NCBI GenBank assembly: GCA_001579985.1
Contig: LRSR01007843.1
Span: forward strand, 1 to 54,001
DNA from: Hypsibius dujardini
Lineage: Eukaryota; Tardigrada; Eutardigrada; Parachela; Hypsibiidae
DNA: 54,001 nucleotides
Direction: 5' to 3'
Below the pieces are notes generated by a model. That model searched no databases. It saw only the letters and a list, made by a program, of their open reading frames with translations, and was not told where the DNA came from. Below are positions 25,122-37,514 of this stretch, piece after piece (positions within the stretch are counted from its first letter, which is position 1; every line of letters begins with the position of its first letter). The position numbers were made by a program, and so were the translations under genes.

Positions 25122-25788
25122 ATGGAAGAACTCTGGTCCCTGCATAGCGACTTTGGGGATGGTGAGGATGGATGCTACGTCGGAGTATCGCAGGATGAAG
25201 AGGACGACGACGCGATGACAGAAAGTCTGCCGAGATCTCCGGGTAAGGGAGTGCACTTGACCACTGCATCTCCCCAATGGGCACCAAATCAATCACGTCT
25301 TTGATTGCAGCCGACGTGACTGATGCGTTGATTGATTTGATTGCCTTGTATGACCAGTTAACGCTGTTCAGCCGGTGTGTCGTGAGACAATGAGAGAGAA
25401 CGCAGATATAATCGATTTTTGGTTGGACAGTGGCCGCACTTTCCTCCCTCATCAGCGTCTTTTTTAAACAGGCCGGGACGCATCCTCATTCCTCCCGTGT
25501 CCGGAATGCGGCTGTGGCATGCCATTCAACAAACACCACCACTCGAGGGAGGACTCTGACGACATCCCATCGCATCACTTTGCTGCCGCCGACTTGACCC
25601 CTTCTTTTGCTTCCCATTCATCCGCTCCTCCGCCCGAAATTAAGAATTCAAATTGTTCTTTCGAATTGTTATCCGATTTTACCTTGCCGGATGCGGAATT
25701 GATTGTACTTATCAACCAGCTGCAGTCCGAACGGTACGGAAATGCTTGTCTGCAATATCAGTCGGTTGATTACTTGATTGGAGAGTGA
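25122..25788 (+). CDS. Alternative short reading of the first two APC exons (145 aa)
   Basis: If the donor at 25734 is not used, exon 2 (from 25472) runs on to TGA at 25786-25788 and gives a 145-residue acidic, His/Cys-containing protein. The region carries CPECGCGMPFN followed by HHH and an acidic N-terminus (QDEEDDD). It matches no family I know. Two readings are possible: a separate small gene, or a truncated APC isoform. I favour it being the APC 5' end, because the donor at 25734 leaves phase 2, exactly what the exon at 27194 needs, and the joined segment continues a coiled-coil pattern (LINQLQSER into LDLIVSEKRYAEQ). Confidence 0.4.
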
Positions 25789-28757
25789 TTGTTACGAATG
25801 TTTACATACAATCAGTACAATCAACTGAAGGCAAACTTGTTAAGTTTTGTTTGCTGTACTCTACTGTAGTCTCAAATTTTAGTTTTTTTAGGCTTTTTAG
25901 GACTATTAGTTGTGGCTTGAACGAAAATAGAATAAATGAATCGTAATTGTGATGTTCTAATTTCTAGCTTGTATTGTATTTGCAAGTTTCCCGTTGAGTC
26001 GGTTGATTGATCATTGATTGAGCTAAACGGCAACAAATTCTGAATTCAAGAGATCAATCAATCGTTGAATTTCCTAAAGAAATGACGTACTAGGTGGAAA
26101 GTTTAAAATTTGCTTAATTAAGGAGTAGCACTTGAGGCATCAAGAGCTTTTCCGAGTTGATAAGGGAGTTATGTGTGCTGTCAGCTGCAGTTGGGAAGTG
26201 GACGGGCCTTTTGTCAAAGAAGGTCGCTTGTGTTTGCTCATAGGACATGATGGCCAAGACCAACCACTGACTTTTCATCATGCCTCTCCTTCTTTCTTCT
26301 CTGACAGAAACTATTTATCCGCTCTTAATGCAAGTTTGACGACGGACGCAGGGTCTAATTGAATATTGATCGAGCAAGCGAGAGAAAGTGGGGGAAAGAG
26401 AGACACACAGGAGGCCGCTAAAAAATCATTCTTCTCAAGGGTATTGTACGTCACGTCACTCACTCTTCCCATTGCCTCACACACACTACTGTACTGACTG
26501 TGCGGGAAGCCGCAGCAAGAAAAAAGTCCTACGATTATTATCACTCCCGCGCATCTAAGCGGGAAAGCTATGCGAATCGATTAATGTCTATTTTTTCGCC
26601 GATTTAAAATCCATTGGACGTCGGCTTGTTTTTGCGGCTACGAAAAGCCATTAGGATTTAATGGTTTTGGTATATAGGCAGATGCCGTTGATTGATTGAT
26701 TGAAGCTGTTAGTGCGCTTCACTTACCCGCTGTCCGAGGCTGTCTGAACTGGTAGGTTGGTTGATTGATTCTCTGACTTCATTAATGTTCATTTTGGTGT
26801 ATCAAAGAAAGGTAAGGAAGATGACTGACATTAAGTAGTTCTGAACATTTTGATAATAAAGCGCCACAAAAAAATTATCCTTTTATATTCTTGATATTTG
26901 TGTCAGAATTTATGTTGTTTGTGTTTTTTACCAATCATTTTTTATTTTCCACATATTAATTTCACGGGTTAGTTACTGTGTTTTTTCTCTTAAATATAAT
27001 TTACTTAAAATAGTAGTAAATACTTATTTTTAGTATAAAGCAGATATAATCTGATGTCGGGGTACTGTATATTTGCTTGTGGGAGGTCTGAAAATGCTTT
27101 CTGTAGTAATTAGTAAGTCTATATGGAATCCTGTGAGAAGCGGTATTGTTCTTTTGTAGAAGTCTATGAAATGATTATTTGTTTTTTTTTCAGGCTGGAT
27201 TTGATTGTGAGTGAGAAGCGTTACGCCGAACAGACTGCTGCTGCCTCCGCACCGGAAGCAACCCTTTCCGTCAACGGATGGTGCTCTTCCTCCTCCCATC
27301 CTCCTCCTCCCGTGACTTCTCCGGTTAGTTAATCTGCGTCTGTCGCCTTGGCGTCCCGACCCGACGTGAGCAGAGTCCTACAAGGCTTTTTAATGACCAC
27401 AATTTCGTTCGGATATCCGAGAGGGTCTGCCTTCCTTCCACTGTCCTCCTTGTTATCATGTCATGGCCACCCGAGACGTCTGTGTACTTTTTCTCCGCAT
27501 CCCTGCTCGTTCCTATTTCTCCGTATGGGATATAGGCATGTCTTGCAATTTGGTTTTAGGCCGAACGAAGGCAAAGCAAGTCATCGGCTAGGCGGAAATT
27601 GAGGATCCAGCAGATTGACTTGGAGTTGAACAAACTCAACAAGCTCAGGCAACTTCAAACCATGGAGGAGGTTAGTCTAACCAGAAACAGGCATCAATGG
27701 ATGAGACATAGCTTTTGATAGTAGTTGGAGTGACAGATACCGGGTGCAGGACAACTTTTGGCACTACACTAAAACTGCTGAATATTACCCTACATGAACT
27801 GATAAAAAAAATTATGCTTTATTTCGAAAGAAGACCTATAGGTCTGTGAAACATTTACCTGGCTCGATGTTGGGGCAGGAGCAGGACAGGTGCTATGCAT
27901 TGGTTTGTGGCAGCACCTAAAAATTATGCGTGGCCTGGTTAATGGCAGATTTTTCCAAGTTCGCTGATCCAGATCAAAACTGGTTCACATTTCTCGAAGC
28001 AGAGCCTGAGCGACAAAAAGTTACAACATGTATGTTGTACTTTAACGGGGCTATCCTACGTAAAAGAAAAAAGTAATTTGCGGCAACTTTGGTTTGGTTT
28101 GGTTTTGAAAAAAAAGAAAACGTCACAGGGTCAAGTTCAACCAGTTTTTTAAATCGTGCATCTCTAACTTTAGATCAAAACTGAAAACCTGAAACGCAAC
28201 GAAAAACACTATTTTTAAATAAAAAAGGGAATGCAATAATTGGACTCTTTAATGTAATTAATATTATTCCAATCGCATAACAACTGAGAAAGTTTTTAGC
28301 GTGGACCCGAACCCCTACACCACTCAGACCACTTGTCTGAAAATGTTTACATTTTTTTTAAAAGGTCTCCCTCAATTTAGTGGTGCATGATTGATTGAAT
28401 ATTTCTAATTTTTTTTGTACGGTACACTAACATAGATCTATAGTTTGCCGTTTTGGTTTTTTAGATTCGCTTTAAAGTTGAGGGAGATCTGAAGTACGGT
28501 CCATGGGACAAACTATAACAGTGCTGGTCCTTGGGTTTTCCGAAACAACTTCTGATTTAACAACCTGGATTTTGATTTTAAAAGTGATTCGGATAGCCAT
28601 CAAAGTGGGCTTTCTAGTGCAGAAAATATTTTATCAATAATCTTCAGGCGAGGGCCTGCGAAGGCCAGTGCCAAAAGCTTTCCCGCACCTGGTAAACAGA
28701 CAAATAGGCAAGTAGACAGAGAGACAGAGAGACAGCCAGACAGACAGACAGATAGAC

Positions 28758-28812
<55 letters not shown>

Positions 28813-31800
28813 TAGCTAAGTATGCAGATAGGCAGGCAAACAGACGGATATTATTTTGATTGGATCCCTAACTTAGTGCGTCCTGCTTTTTTTCAGCGGG
28901 CTTTTCGACAGTCCACCAGGAGTTCGAAAGGAACACGATCGGTCTCTACGGCCATGACACCTGGCAGTTCTGTGGCACGGGATTCCCACAGCAATAGTTT
29001 CGATATGCGATCCTCCACGTCTGGCCACTCCCTTGACAGTCGCTCTACCGTGGGGACTGCTCAGCAGGTACACGGCGGCTTGTTTGTCTTTACGTTTACC
29101 TGGTGTCCTACTTCCTATCCATACATATAAATGCAGCTCTAATAAGCCACAGGCAGATCTGATTTCTCGATAAAGTGAACGAAATGTATTGGGATGGTAT
29201 TATTGATAAACAATTTTCTTCTTTTTCGTCTTATTTTAGCCGGAATTACTCCTGTCCACACTCTCGACCCTATTCGACGTGGACAAGGAGAAGATTACCG
29301 AGGTCCTCACGCGGCAATGCATGTCGCGAGACCAGTGCTTCTTGCTCTACCAGCAAAACATCATTCCCGTCGTTATTCGGTTGATTCACGATCCCATGTG
29401 CGGCATCTCGACCAGCCCGTTAGAGATCCGCGAGAAGGCCGGGACGATTCTCTACCAACTTGTCAGCTGTCAGCCGGACGATAAGCGGGGTCGACGGGAA
29501 GGTCGAGTCTTGAACTGGCTTGAGGAAATTCGAGCATACAGTGCGGCCATTATTCACCCCAATTTGGGCAGTTCAAATGGTTGGTATAAGACTGACCGAC
29601 TAAAGGCAGAAAAACGACGTCAAACTTAAACAGACAACACGCGCGTAAAAGCGGACAGAGGGACAAACAGGCATTCAGTCTGGCAGCCAAACAGATGAAT
29701 AGATAAGCAGGCAGACAGATATACAAGCAGCAGACAGACTGGCGTACTGGCATGCAAAAGGACAGACAGACAGACTGACAGACAGACAGACAGACAGACA
29801 GACAGATAAATAAACAAAAAACTAGTAAAACACACAGACAGAAAGACAAAGCTAAAAAGTAATGCGAGAGAGAAACCTCTGACTCTCTTGTTTGTGATTA
29901 GGATTGAACGGAGACAGCAACATACCTGACTCAGCGTTGCAATATCTCCGGAAAAATTCGAGCGATGAAGAGTACCGTCATGCCATCTGCTCTCTGGGCG
30001 GCCTGAATGCAGTGGCAGAATTCCTTCAGTGTGATCTCAGCAAGTTTGACAACACCAATGACACCCGACACGTCAGCATGCGACAGTATGCCTGTATGAT
30101 TTTGACCAACCTGTCGTATGGGGATGGATGTAACAAGGCCTTACTTTGCTCATCTGAATCGTTCCTGCGAACTCTGGTTCAGCTCCTCGCCTCACCGACG
30201 GAAGAGCTGCGGTGGAGTGTGGCTAGTGTTGTGAGGAATATCAGCTGGCGAGCTGATGTCACCAGCAAGCGAAGTCTCAGGAACAGCAAGGTCTCACTCT
30301 CTTTGTCTCTTTTTCTGTCTCGTTTTTGTCTGTATGTCTCTGCCTGTTTGTCTGTCTGTTTGTCTTTTTATCTGTTTGCCTGCATTAGCTGTTGTTGTCA
30401 GCCCGGGCCTTGTTTTTGCAGATGGTGACGGCCCTTCTTCGGGCGGCCATGCTGAGTAAAACCGAACATAGCCTTAAAATTCTCCTGCTCGCCCTGTCCA
30501 ACATGTCCGGCCACAACGATGAGAACCGTCAGGAGATCTGCGCTTTTGACGGCGCTCTTGCCTTCCTGGTGCGGAATCTGCAGTGCAAAAAGGGAACGAC
30601 CTACGAAGTTCAGGAACAGAGCGGTTGTATACTTCGAAGCGTTTCCTATGTGATTGCTGTCCGTCCGGACTATCGTAAAATTCTCCGAGAGAACCATTGT
30701 TTGGAGATTCTCGTTGACCACCTCCGGTCAACATGTATACCGCTGACTGCCAATGCCTGTGGAATTCTATGGAATTTATCAGCACGGTGTGTTCAGGATG
30801 TCGTTCAAGCTGATATGGAGATTTAATTAATGAAAAGTATCTGCCCGACAAAATATATTTTGTATTTTCCCCTTGATAAAATGCCGCTATAGTTGCTTCC
30901 GAATTTATATAAAATATAACGGCACGTTGTACAGAAACTGGAATCATACATTCAAGCCTATCAAATATTTTTTGAGATATTGTGTATGTAACTTTTCAAT
31001 ATAATGTGTGAATAATTAGAATATATTTTAGTTTATCTTAATTTTGTCTAGGTGTGTGGAAGATCAAAAGCGACTGTGGGAGTTGGATGCGGTGAAGTTG
31101 TTGGAACCGCTCTGCCGGAACACCCATGATGCCATCGCGAAGCCCAGTACGGAGGCGGTGAGGAATCTGAAGAAGGCCCATGAAGGTTTGGGCGGGGCGG
31201 CTTGGAAGAGTTCAGCCCGGAGCGGTGGTGTAAGTGCCCGACTAAGAGATGGCCTTGCACGTCACCAGGAGGATCATGCTCAGTCGGCAGACGACATGGC
31301 GGCGGATTATGAACACGAACACTTGGAAGAGGACAATCGGTCCTATCCTAGGACGGTAACGTCGGTTCCTTCCAGTCCGCTGATATCCGCTCGCTCGGCA
31401 CGAGTAAGAGGCGAACCTTCAGAGGAACCATGCAAATTTAAAGTTGTCGAAAGCTCCACTTTTTATTTTTAGTGGGATAACTCATTATTTCAATTCGTTT
31501 TAGTTATTTGTTAGTTATCATTTCCTTTATTTATAAATTTAAGTATGATTTATAATATTTAATTAAAATTGAAATTGAAACTGAAAATGAGCTTTTCCTA
31601 TGCTTTTATTGAAATTAATGGGGCTTTTAATTCAAATTTAATACCGCAAAACGTGCATTTATTCAGCTGTCAGAGTTAATGCAGAATTTCTCCAAAAATC
31701 AAACTTGGTGGTTGAGATCGATTTTAAAACGTTCGGTTTAGGTTCTTGTGTTCCCGTTTTTAATTATTTTGTTTTGTTGAGCAGACAAATGGATCGTACC

Positions 31801-33583
31801 GTTCGGTTGCGAACATGCAGTCCAACGGACGAACCGGAAGCGATCGTCGCGATTTGATGGCCGGCCTGGTGCGATCGGTGGGCGGTGGGGAAGAAGCACA
31901 ACACACTCATCGCAATGGTAATGGCGATCATCACCAGCGATCAGCGCTCCCTCTCCACCAGCTCTCCTCTCCGCCGCTGAGCCCTCACAAGCAGCAGCAG
32001 CAGCACACTTTCCCTCAGCATCATCAACATCATCAGCAGTCCGGCTTTGGAAGCGACAAACTCTTGTTGGGCAGTTCTTCCTGGGATCCCGGCTTGGGAT
32101 CGTTTGAGTATTCGCAGCAGCCGCAGCAGCAGGAGACTGATCAATTTGAAGGCTTTCCATCCTACGCGGTCAATACGCAGCACCATCACCGAAGTGCCGA
32201 TCAAATGCCTGAAGAAGAGTCCAATGATGAATGCATCGATTTCGGAGCGCGACCCAATGCCGAGACCACCGCTGACTCCAATCATCACATTGAGGTGACC
32301 TACAAAATATTTCACATTTAATAGCCCACAAGGTTACTCACCCTAGCAAGTGAACAGGGATGTCAGATCATTTTCATTTGCTTTTTTTCTGGGCCGATTT
32401 CAGTCGAAATAAAGGATAATCGAAAAAATATATATCAAATTTTATTTGAACGGATTTTGTTGAATTTGTATAAATGGCTTAAATTAAGTTGTTAACGACA
32501 TCTCGATATCTGCCGATTGACATTTTCTATAATTGAAATTGTTTGTTTAATTACTGTTTCGAACTGGACCTATTTGCACTGTAACTCTGGGGATTTCTGT
32601 TGGATTTGTTTATTATTAGTCCAAAATAATGGTAGCTAAAAAGATCAAGAGTAATTTTCTGTTGAACTGTTTCGATAATATTGTATCAGGCTAATCAAAT
32701 GTATATTAAGCATGCAAAGTATGAAAATTATTATGTTAATCATTGCTGTTATTGCAGTTGGAAGCCTGTGAAGACACGATTAAGCATTTCAACTCGGAGA
32801 CCTCTCCCTACATGGAGACGGGCTCTTCCACCCTCACCAGCAATCGCGGCGCCTTCGAAGATCTACACCGCCCCTTCTCTCCAAAACTCACACCGTTCTG
32901 CGAGCCACCCAGCGCCTTGATGACCCCGGCGGTCGGTTCCCGCCGATCTACGCCCAGCGCATTGAGTGACGTGGAGACAGTCACCGGCGATGACGACGAC
33001 GGCCACGAGGTGATGGATAAACAGTCCGTCTACAGCGGCTTCAGCCGGCTGCAATCCGGCTTGGTCACACCCACTTTCAGCGAAATTCCCGGGTCGCCTT
33101 CGCTGATGCAGATGAGTCCGCGGGTCCAACGACGGAGGATCCTCCCAGCGCCGCCGGTCGAACGGCAAGATATGATGGTGAAAGCTTCACCTCCGCCTCC
33201 GGATGTTGTGCCGGCAATGTATGCCAACAACAATGCCACCGCAATTTCGGACGGCCCGGATGAACTGCAGTTGGTTGGCGGACTGGTCAATAGTCTCCGG
33301 CGACGACCAAAGAAGGAACGACAAGGTGCGGGCTTCCCTCTTTCGAGGGCGCCACCGCCGATAGTTTCGGAATCGGTTCGGGAGCAGCGGCAGGATGTGG
33401 TTGCTCAAGTACGAACACTGCCTGCCTTTTTGCCGAACTACTGCGAGCTGGAAGGGGTGTCGGAGGATACGGTCAAGACATTTGCCTCTGAAGGTATGCA
33501 GACATTGAGCGGACAACTGGACAGCGAGTGCGTCAGTCAGTCGAGACGAATTTCAATGGATAGGCCTGCAAACAGACAGGCTA

Positions 33584-33638
<55 letters not shown>

Positions 33639-35743
33639 GGCAGACAGAACAGACACAGAGAAAGACAGACATGGCAGACATTGTCTTTAAGCTAGACATA
33701 AACGCCGTAGGTGACAATCCATTCCTGTAGCTCGTGTTTGATCCAATAGTTTTTGCAGGTTTGTCTAATGGAACTTCAATGAACAGCTTGGCCATCTCCG
33801 CTCTCTCTGGACTATCGATTCTGGGTCAGCCTATGACCACCGCACATCAACCGGGTCCCAGCCACTCCACCCCGCTCCCTCCGCCCGTACCGCCGAAACC
33901 GTCTGAGCTCTCCGGCTCTGCTCGAACCAGTGCAGATCGACTGAAATTCTTTAGCCCCACACCGGAGACCGAGACCGCACCTCTCGCCTTTGTGGAACAG
34001 GAAGCTAATGCTGCTGCCAAGAAAGAAATTCAAAACGAACCAGATCCAATCGCGCCAGAACAATCCGATTTGACAGCGGAAATGCCGGTTGGATTTAATT
34101 TTAAGTGGCCGATTCCGCCTCCCCTACCCCGTCGAATTTCTTCCCTTCCCGCTTCGCCCAGTTTCAGTGCTGCATCCACCGCAATGATTTTGAGCCCATC
34201 TCTTCCGGAAGCATTAAGAGCGGTGCCTGAAAAGGCGATGGGAGAAACGCTACCGACAGGAACGATTGGGAACAACATAGAACAACCCGAGCACGACCTT
34301 GTGCTATCGGACACATTAGAACAAAAGGAACTTAGTTCTCCATTGGCATCGGCTACTCAAACTACTGCGGAAAATTTGGAACGGAGTGAAGGAGAGGAAG
34401 AAAATCCTCCACCGTTGCCGGCGCCGTTCATTCCAACTGCAGCGCCTTTGGTTTTGCATGGAACAACTGAGCCGGAGAAAAGTCTCGAAGATGCGGTTGT
34501 CGACTTGGAGACGAGCGTGCTGGTCGAATGCATCTACGGAATTCTTCCGAAGAAGAAGGTGAAAGGCGGGAAGAAGGGCGCTGCAGGTTTAAAAAATAAC
34601 CACACGTCCGCTAGGAAGGCCCATCTGCAGAGTAATCTCTCAGGGAACGGCGGTGGCAGTGGTGTTGCGTTGAAGCACAGTGAGAGTACCGGACTGGCAA
34701 AAGTGGACGCGGCTGTTGAAGGGAACAAAGGGTGCCCGAGCCGGTCGCAGTCGTCGCAGTTGTTGGGGAATGTCAGAGGCAGCGTGGAAGATGGTGATAG
34801 TCAGCCGGCACTGAGAGAGAAGCTTACCTTGCCGATTACTGAAAAGGCTCAGCCGGAGAGTGGTGAAGAGAAGAGGAACGGCACCGCGAGTGGTGGAACG
34901 AGTATGTGGATTGACTTGAATGGTGGCGGACAGCCACCTGTGGGGAAGCTTCAGCATCACTTGAAGAGAGGCCCTCGTAGTAGAAATGGTACGTCGAATA
35001 GCTTTTTGATTGTTTTTGCATTTGATTTCTCTCTGACTTGACTGTCTATCAAGCTGACGAGTTTTTCGGATTAATATTTTTCCACCTTTATCCACGTCTC
35101 AGGGTCTGAAAATCTAGCTTTTTGTTTGTCTGAATGCCATGAATCTGATAATGCATTTTCATCGAATTCATCATTGATTGGAGTATAATTTTGCAGGTGC
35201 GCCCCAACCCGTTAGTGGGAAGGACAACGGCGATATTCAATCTCACAAGATCGAAGCGACCAGACCAAATTTCGACCGAGTTCCTTCACCGGACGTCTTC
35301 GACGCGATGAGTCAGATGGGCGGAGCTGCCGGCTTGGCTTCCCATTTCAGTTCGGAAGCATCGGACGGGGAGGACCATTCCTCAAGTGGTCTTCATCAAT
35401 ATCACCGAGGCCCACGAATCGTCAAACCCGGTGTCGACAGTAAAGGGAGTTCGAACCTTCCGGTTAGCGGCGTTGATGCCGACAGGTTGACCAGCCCGAA
35501 ACCAATCAAAGGCGGCGGGGGGAAGAAGCCACCGCGGATTCATCCAACTGTCAATAATGGGCAGTCTCACTCCGCACGTGGCTATGCCCCTAATTCTGAT
35601 GAGATTCTCCATGCGGCCTCCAACCGTTTGGTCAAACAGGGGACGTTTATTAAGGAAAGTGAATCGACGTCGATGGCTCTGCCGTGGATCTTCCCAGACA
35701 ATGACTTGTCTCAGCAAAATCCAGCAGTTGTAAGAGCTATCTT

Positions 35744-35814
<71 letters not shown>

Positions 35815-36672
35815 CTTGCCTGCTTGCCTATCTGTCTGTTTGTCTGTTTGTTTGTCTCTCTGTCAATCAGTCGGTCGGCCGGTCGGTCAGTCAGTCAGCC
35901 TGTCTGTTAGTCTACGTGATTGTCTGTTTGTCTGTATAACTTTTTTTCCCTTGCCTATTTGTCTGCCTATTTGTCTGTTTGCTGGTTGTCTGTAGTTGCG
36001 TCTCTCGAGTTTGCTGGTCATTTTCAGCGTCAGCGTTACGCCAGCATCACCCGCCTTCCACGGGAGTCCTCATCCAGTATGAACATCAATCATGACAACA
36101 GCCACCTTCCTCGCCATAAATCGGGCGGTGATTTCCGTTCGCGGTCAGCCCGGTCTCTGAGTCGTCCAACCCCCAACGTCCCACTAACGGCTGTCTCTGG
36201 TAACGAGGCCCTTTCCACTTCTTCCACCGGAGGAGGAGGACACGAGCGTCCACCGCACATTGAAAAGTCCGCTTCCGTGCCGTCCCCGAAACCGCAACAG
36301 AAAAAGTCCATCCCAGTGGCCAGTAAGATCGCCTCGCTGTGGAATCGTGGAGATAAGAAAGAAAGTAAGAACGGCTCCAAGTCCGCCGCTATGAGCATAC
36401 CGGGCGATGCCGTTGCTGCTGCGGGAAAGAAGGATATTCAGTCAGGAGGAGGCGTTCCCCCGCCAATCAAGTCCCCAACCTTGTCAGAACGATTGAAGCC
36501 AAGTCGCTTCCTCAGCATTGCGCCTCGTATGACCTCGACGTTGCCAAAAAAGATTCACCATAAGACGGCTTTATCTACTGCTTCGTCTTCTTCGTGTCAG
36601 TACAACGGTAGCGAAGAGGACTGCAATCACAAGAATAGTGGCATTGGTTCGAAAAAAGTTACTTTGGTTTAA
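25122..36672 (+). CDS. APC: Adenomatous polyposis coli (APC) protein
   Basis: Fourteen exons: 25122-25242, 25472-25733, 27194-27323, 27560-27670, 28897-29067, 29240-29579, 29902-30290, 30422-30786, 31052-31403, 31785-32294, 32758-33493, 33759-34988, 35197-35729, 36028-36672; all GT-AG and in frame, 1964 aa. Residues about 120-210 are coiled coil (RKLRIQQIDLELNKL). The armadillo block runs about 266-690 with family blocks SCQPDDKRGRRE, SWRADVTSKRSLR, ICAFDGALAFLV and NACGILWNLSAR. Then come Axin-binding SAMP-like (ECIYGILPKKK, about 1417) and degenerate 20-residue-repeat-like segments, a proline-rich PPVPPKP site, the basic region (GPRIVKPG, LVKQGTFIKES) and a C-terminal VTLV PDZ ligand. APC scaffolds beta-catenin destruction and binds microtubules. 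I saw no canonical 15-residue beta-catenin repeat. Exons 1-2 are assigned by frame and splice logic and are the least certain part. Confidence 0.92.
25734..27193 (+). other. APC intron 2 (predicted)
   Basis: 1460 bases. It contains several short GATT runs (near 25997, 26690 and 26757) and AT-rich sequence from about 26870 to 27050. Small open frames near 26132-26544 show no recognisable domain. An unrecognised extra APC exon cannot be excluded. Confidence 0.45.
27671..28896 (+). other. APC intron 4 with inverted repeat and CAGA tract
   Basis: 1226 bases. An inverted pair of about 15-17 bases lies at 28364-28380 and 28473-28489 (core TCTCCCTCAA and its complement). A second pair, TATAGTTTG near 28439 and its complement near 28509, partly interleaves with it. 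A CAGA microsatellite at about 28725-28815 precedes the acceptor. No coding signal is seen. Confidence 0.6.
28725..28815. repeat. Intronic CAGA repeat in APC
   Basis: CAGA units with a nearly pure core of about a dozen copies (28765-28812), in APC intron 4. Confidence 0.9.
29690..29815. repeat. Intronic CAGA repeat in APC
   Basis: Imperfect then pure CAGA units in APC intron 6 (29580-29901), upstream of the armadillo exon 29902-30290. Confidence 0.88.
30296..30385. repeat. Intronic TCTG/TTTG repeat in APC
   Basis: Imperfect TCTG and TCTT units in APC intron 7, directly downstream of the same armadillo exon and in the opposite orientation to the tract at 29690-29815. Confidence 0.75.
33580..33672. 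repeat. Intronic CAGA repeat in APC
   Basis: About fifteen CAGA units, the purest tract in the window, in APC intron 11 (33494-33758). Translating through it gives QTDRQTDR-type low-complexity peptide, which is spurious. Confidence 0.9.
35744..35995. repeat. Intronic CCTG then TCTG/TTTG/CAGT repeat in APC
   Basis: About nineteen CCTG units (35746-35826) begin just after the donor of APC exon 13, followed by TTTG, TCGG, CAGT and TCTG units. It fills almost the whole 298-base intron. Confidence 0.9.
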
Positions 36673-37266
36673 ATGTTTTAACGACTGGTACGACTGGTAT
36701 TTACGCTCGTCGGTACGGCAGAGAGCTTGTACTTTTCTACTAATTTTCCACATTTATTTAATATTCTATTGATATTATTTGCAATGACAGCAGCGGTGTT
36801 GATAGAATTTGTTGAATTTGAAATTGCCGACAAAATGGGATGCATGCCTGCTTTCTCCTATGTGCCTGTAGGCAGGACAAAACGTCCTTGGCTCGTTCGT
36901 TGGTCGTGTCTATTGAAATGCTGGACATACTATGGAAAATCCGATAAACCTGCGCTGCCATGGCACAGGTGAAAATGACAGGAGTAAATGACTTGAGTAT
37001 TGCATCCAAGACGACATGTAGTCCTATCAATATCCAACTACTCGAAGACACCCATTTTTCGTCATCCATTTAAAGGAATGTGGTTTAGGCTGACTTTTGC
37101 TTTGGTCTTGGCGGCTCACTCCAACCCTACATTCATCTGATGGGGAGAGTGGTGAGACTGCAAGACTACGGCATCATCCGCTGGAACATTGTTCCATTTG
37201 TTCCAGTAAACAAACTTAAGTCTCATGTTTAACAGATTTTTTGCGTTTTGATCGCCGTCGTGATGT
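36673..37266. other. APC 3' flank
   Basis: APC 3' UTR and spacer. A 103-codon open frame on minus (37069-36758) shows no recognisable domain and no supporting splice context. No clear AATAAA was seen. Confidence 0.45.
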
Positions 37267-37420
37267 TAGGGTTTTAAAGGGCCCCAGCTGGGCAAAAGAG
37301 GCTTTAGCGAAGTCTTCCAAATTTTGAACCCGAAGGAGTTCGAAAACAAAATATCTCCGCTTGCCATTGAGATATTCAAAGCGTCTTCAGGAGATGCAAA
37401 AATTCTGACCGATGCGAAAG

Positions 37421-37480
37421 TCTATCTGTCTGTGCGTCTGCCTATCTGTCTGCATGCCTGTCCGTATGTCTAACTGTCTT
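37421..37480. repeat. TCTG-type repeat
   Basis: Short imperfect TCTG tract. Together with a similar one at 37780-37852 it suggests that this area is, or was, intronic. Confidence 0.6.
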
Positions 37481-37514
37481 TTGCCGTCGTATCTTTAGTT
37501 AAGGGATGTTTTGT

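Noticed and set aside
36278-36420. KSIP and MSIP in the APC C-terminus as EB1-binding SxIP motifs
   Set aside because: The Ser/Thr must be two residues before Ile; here it is directly before it. The later TSTLPKK fits better.
36758-37069. 103-codon minus frame after APC
   Set aside because: No homology recognised and no signals; likely chance.
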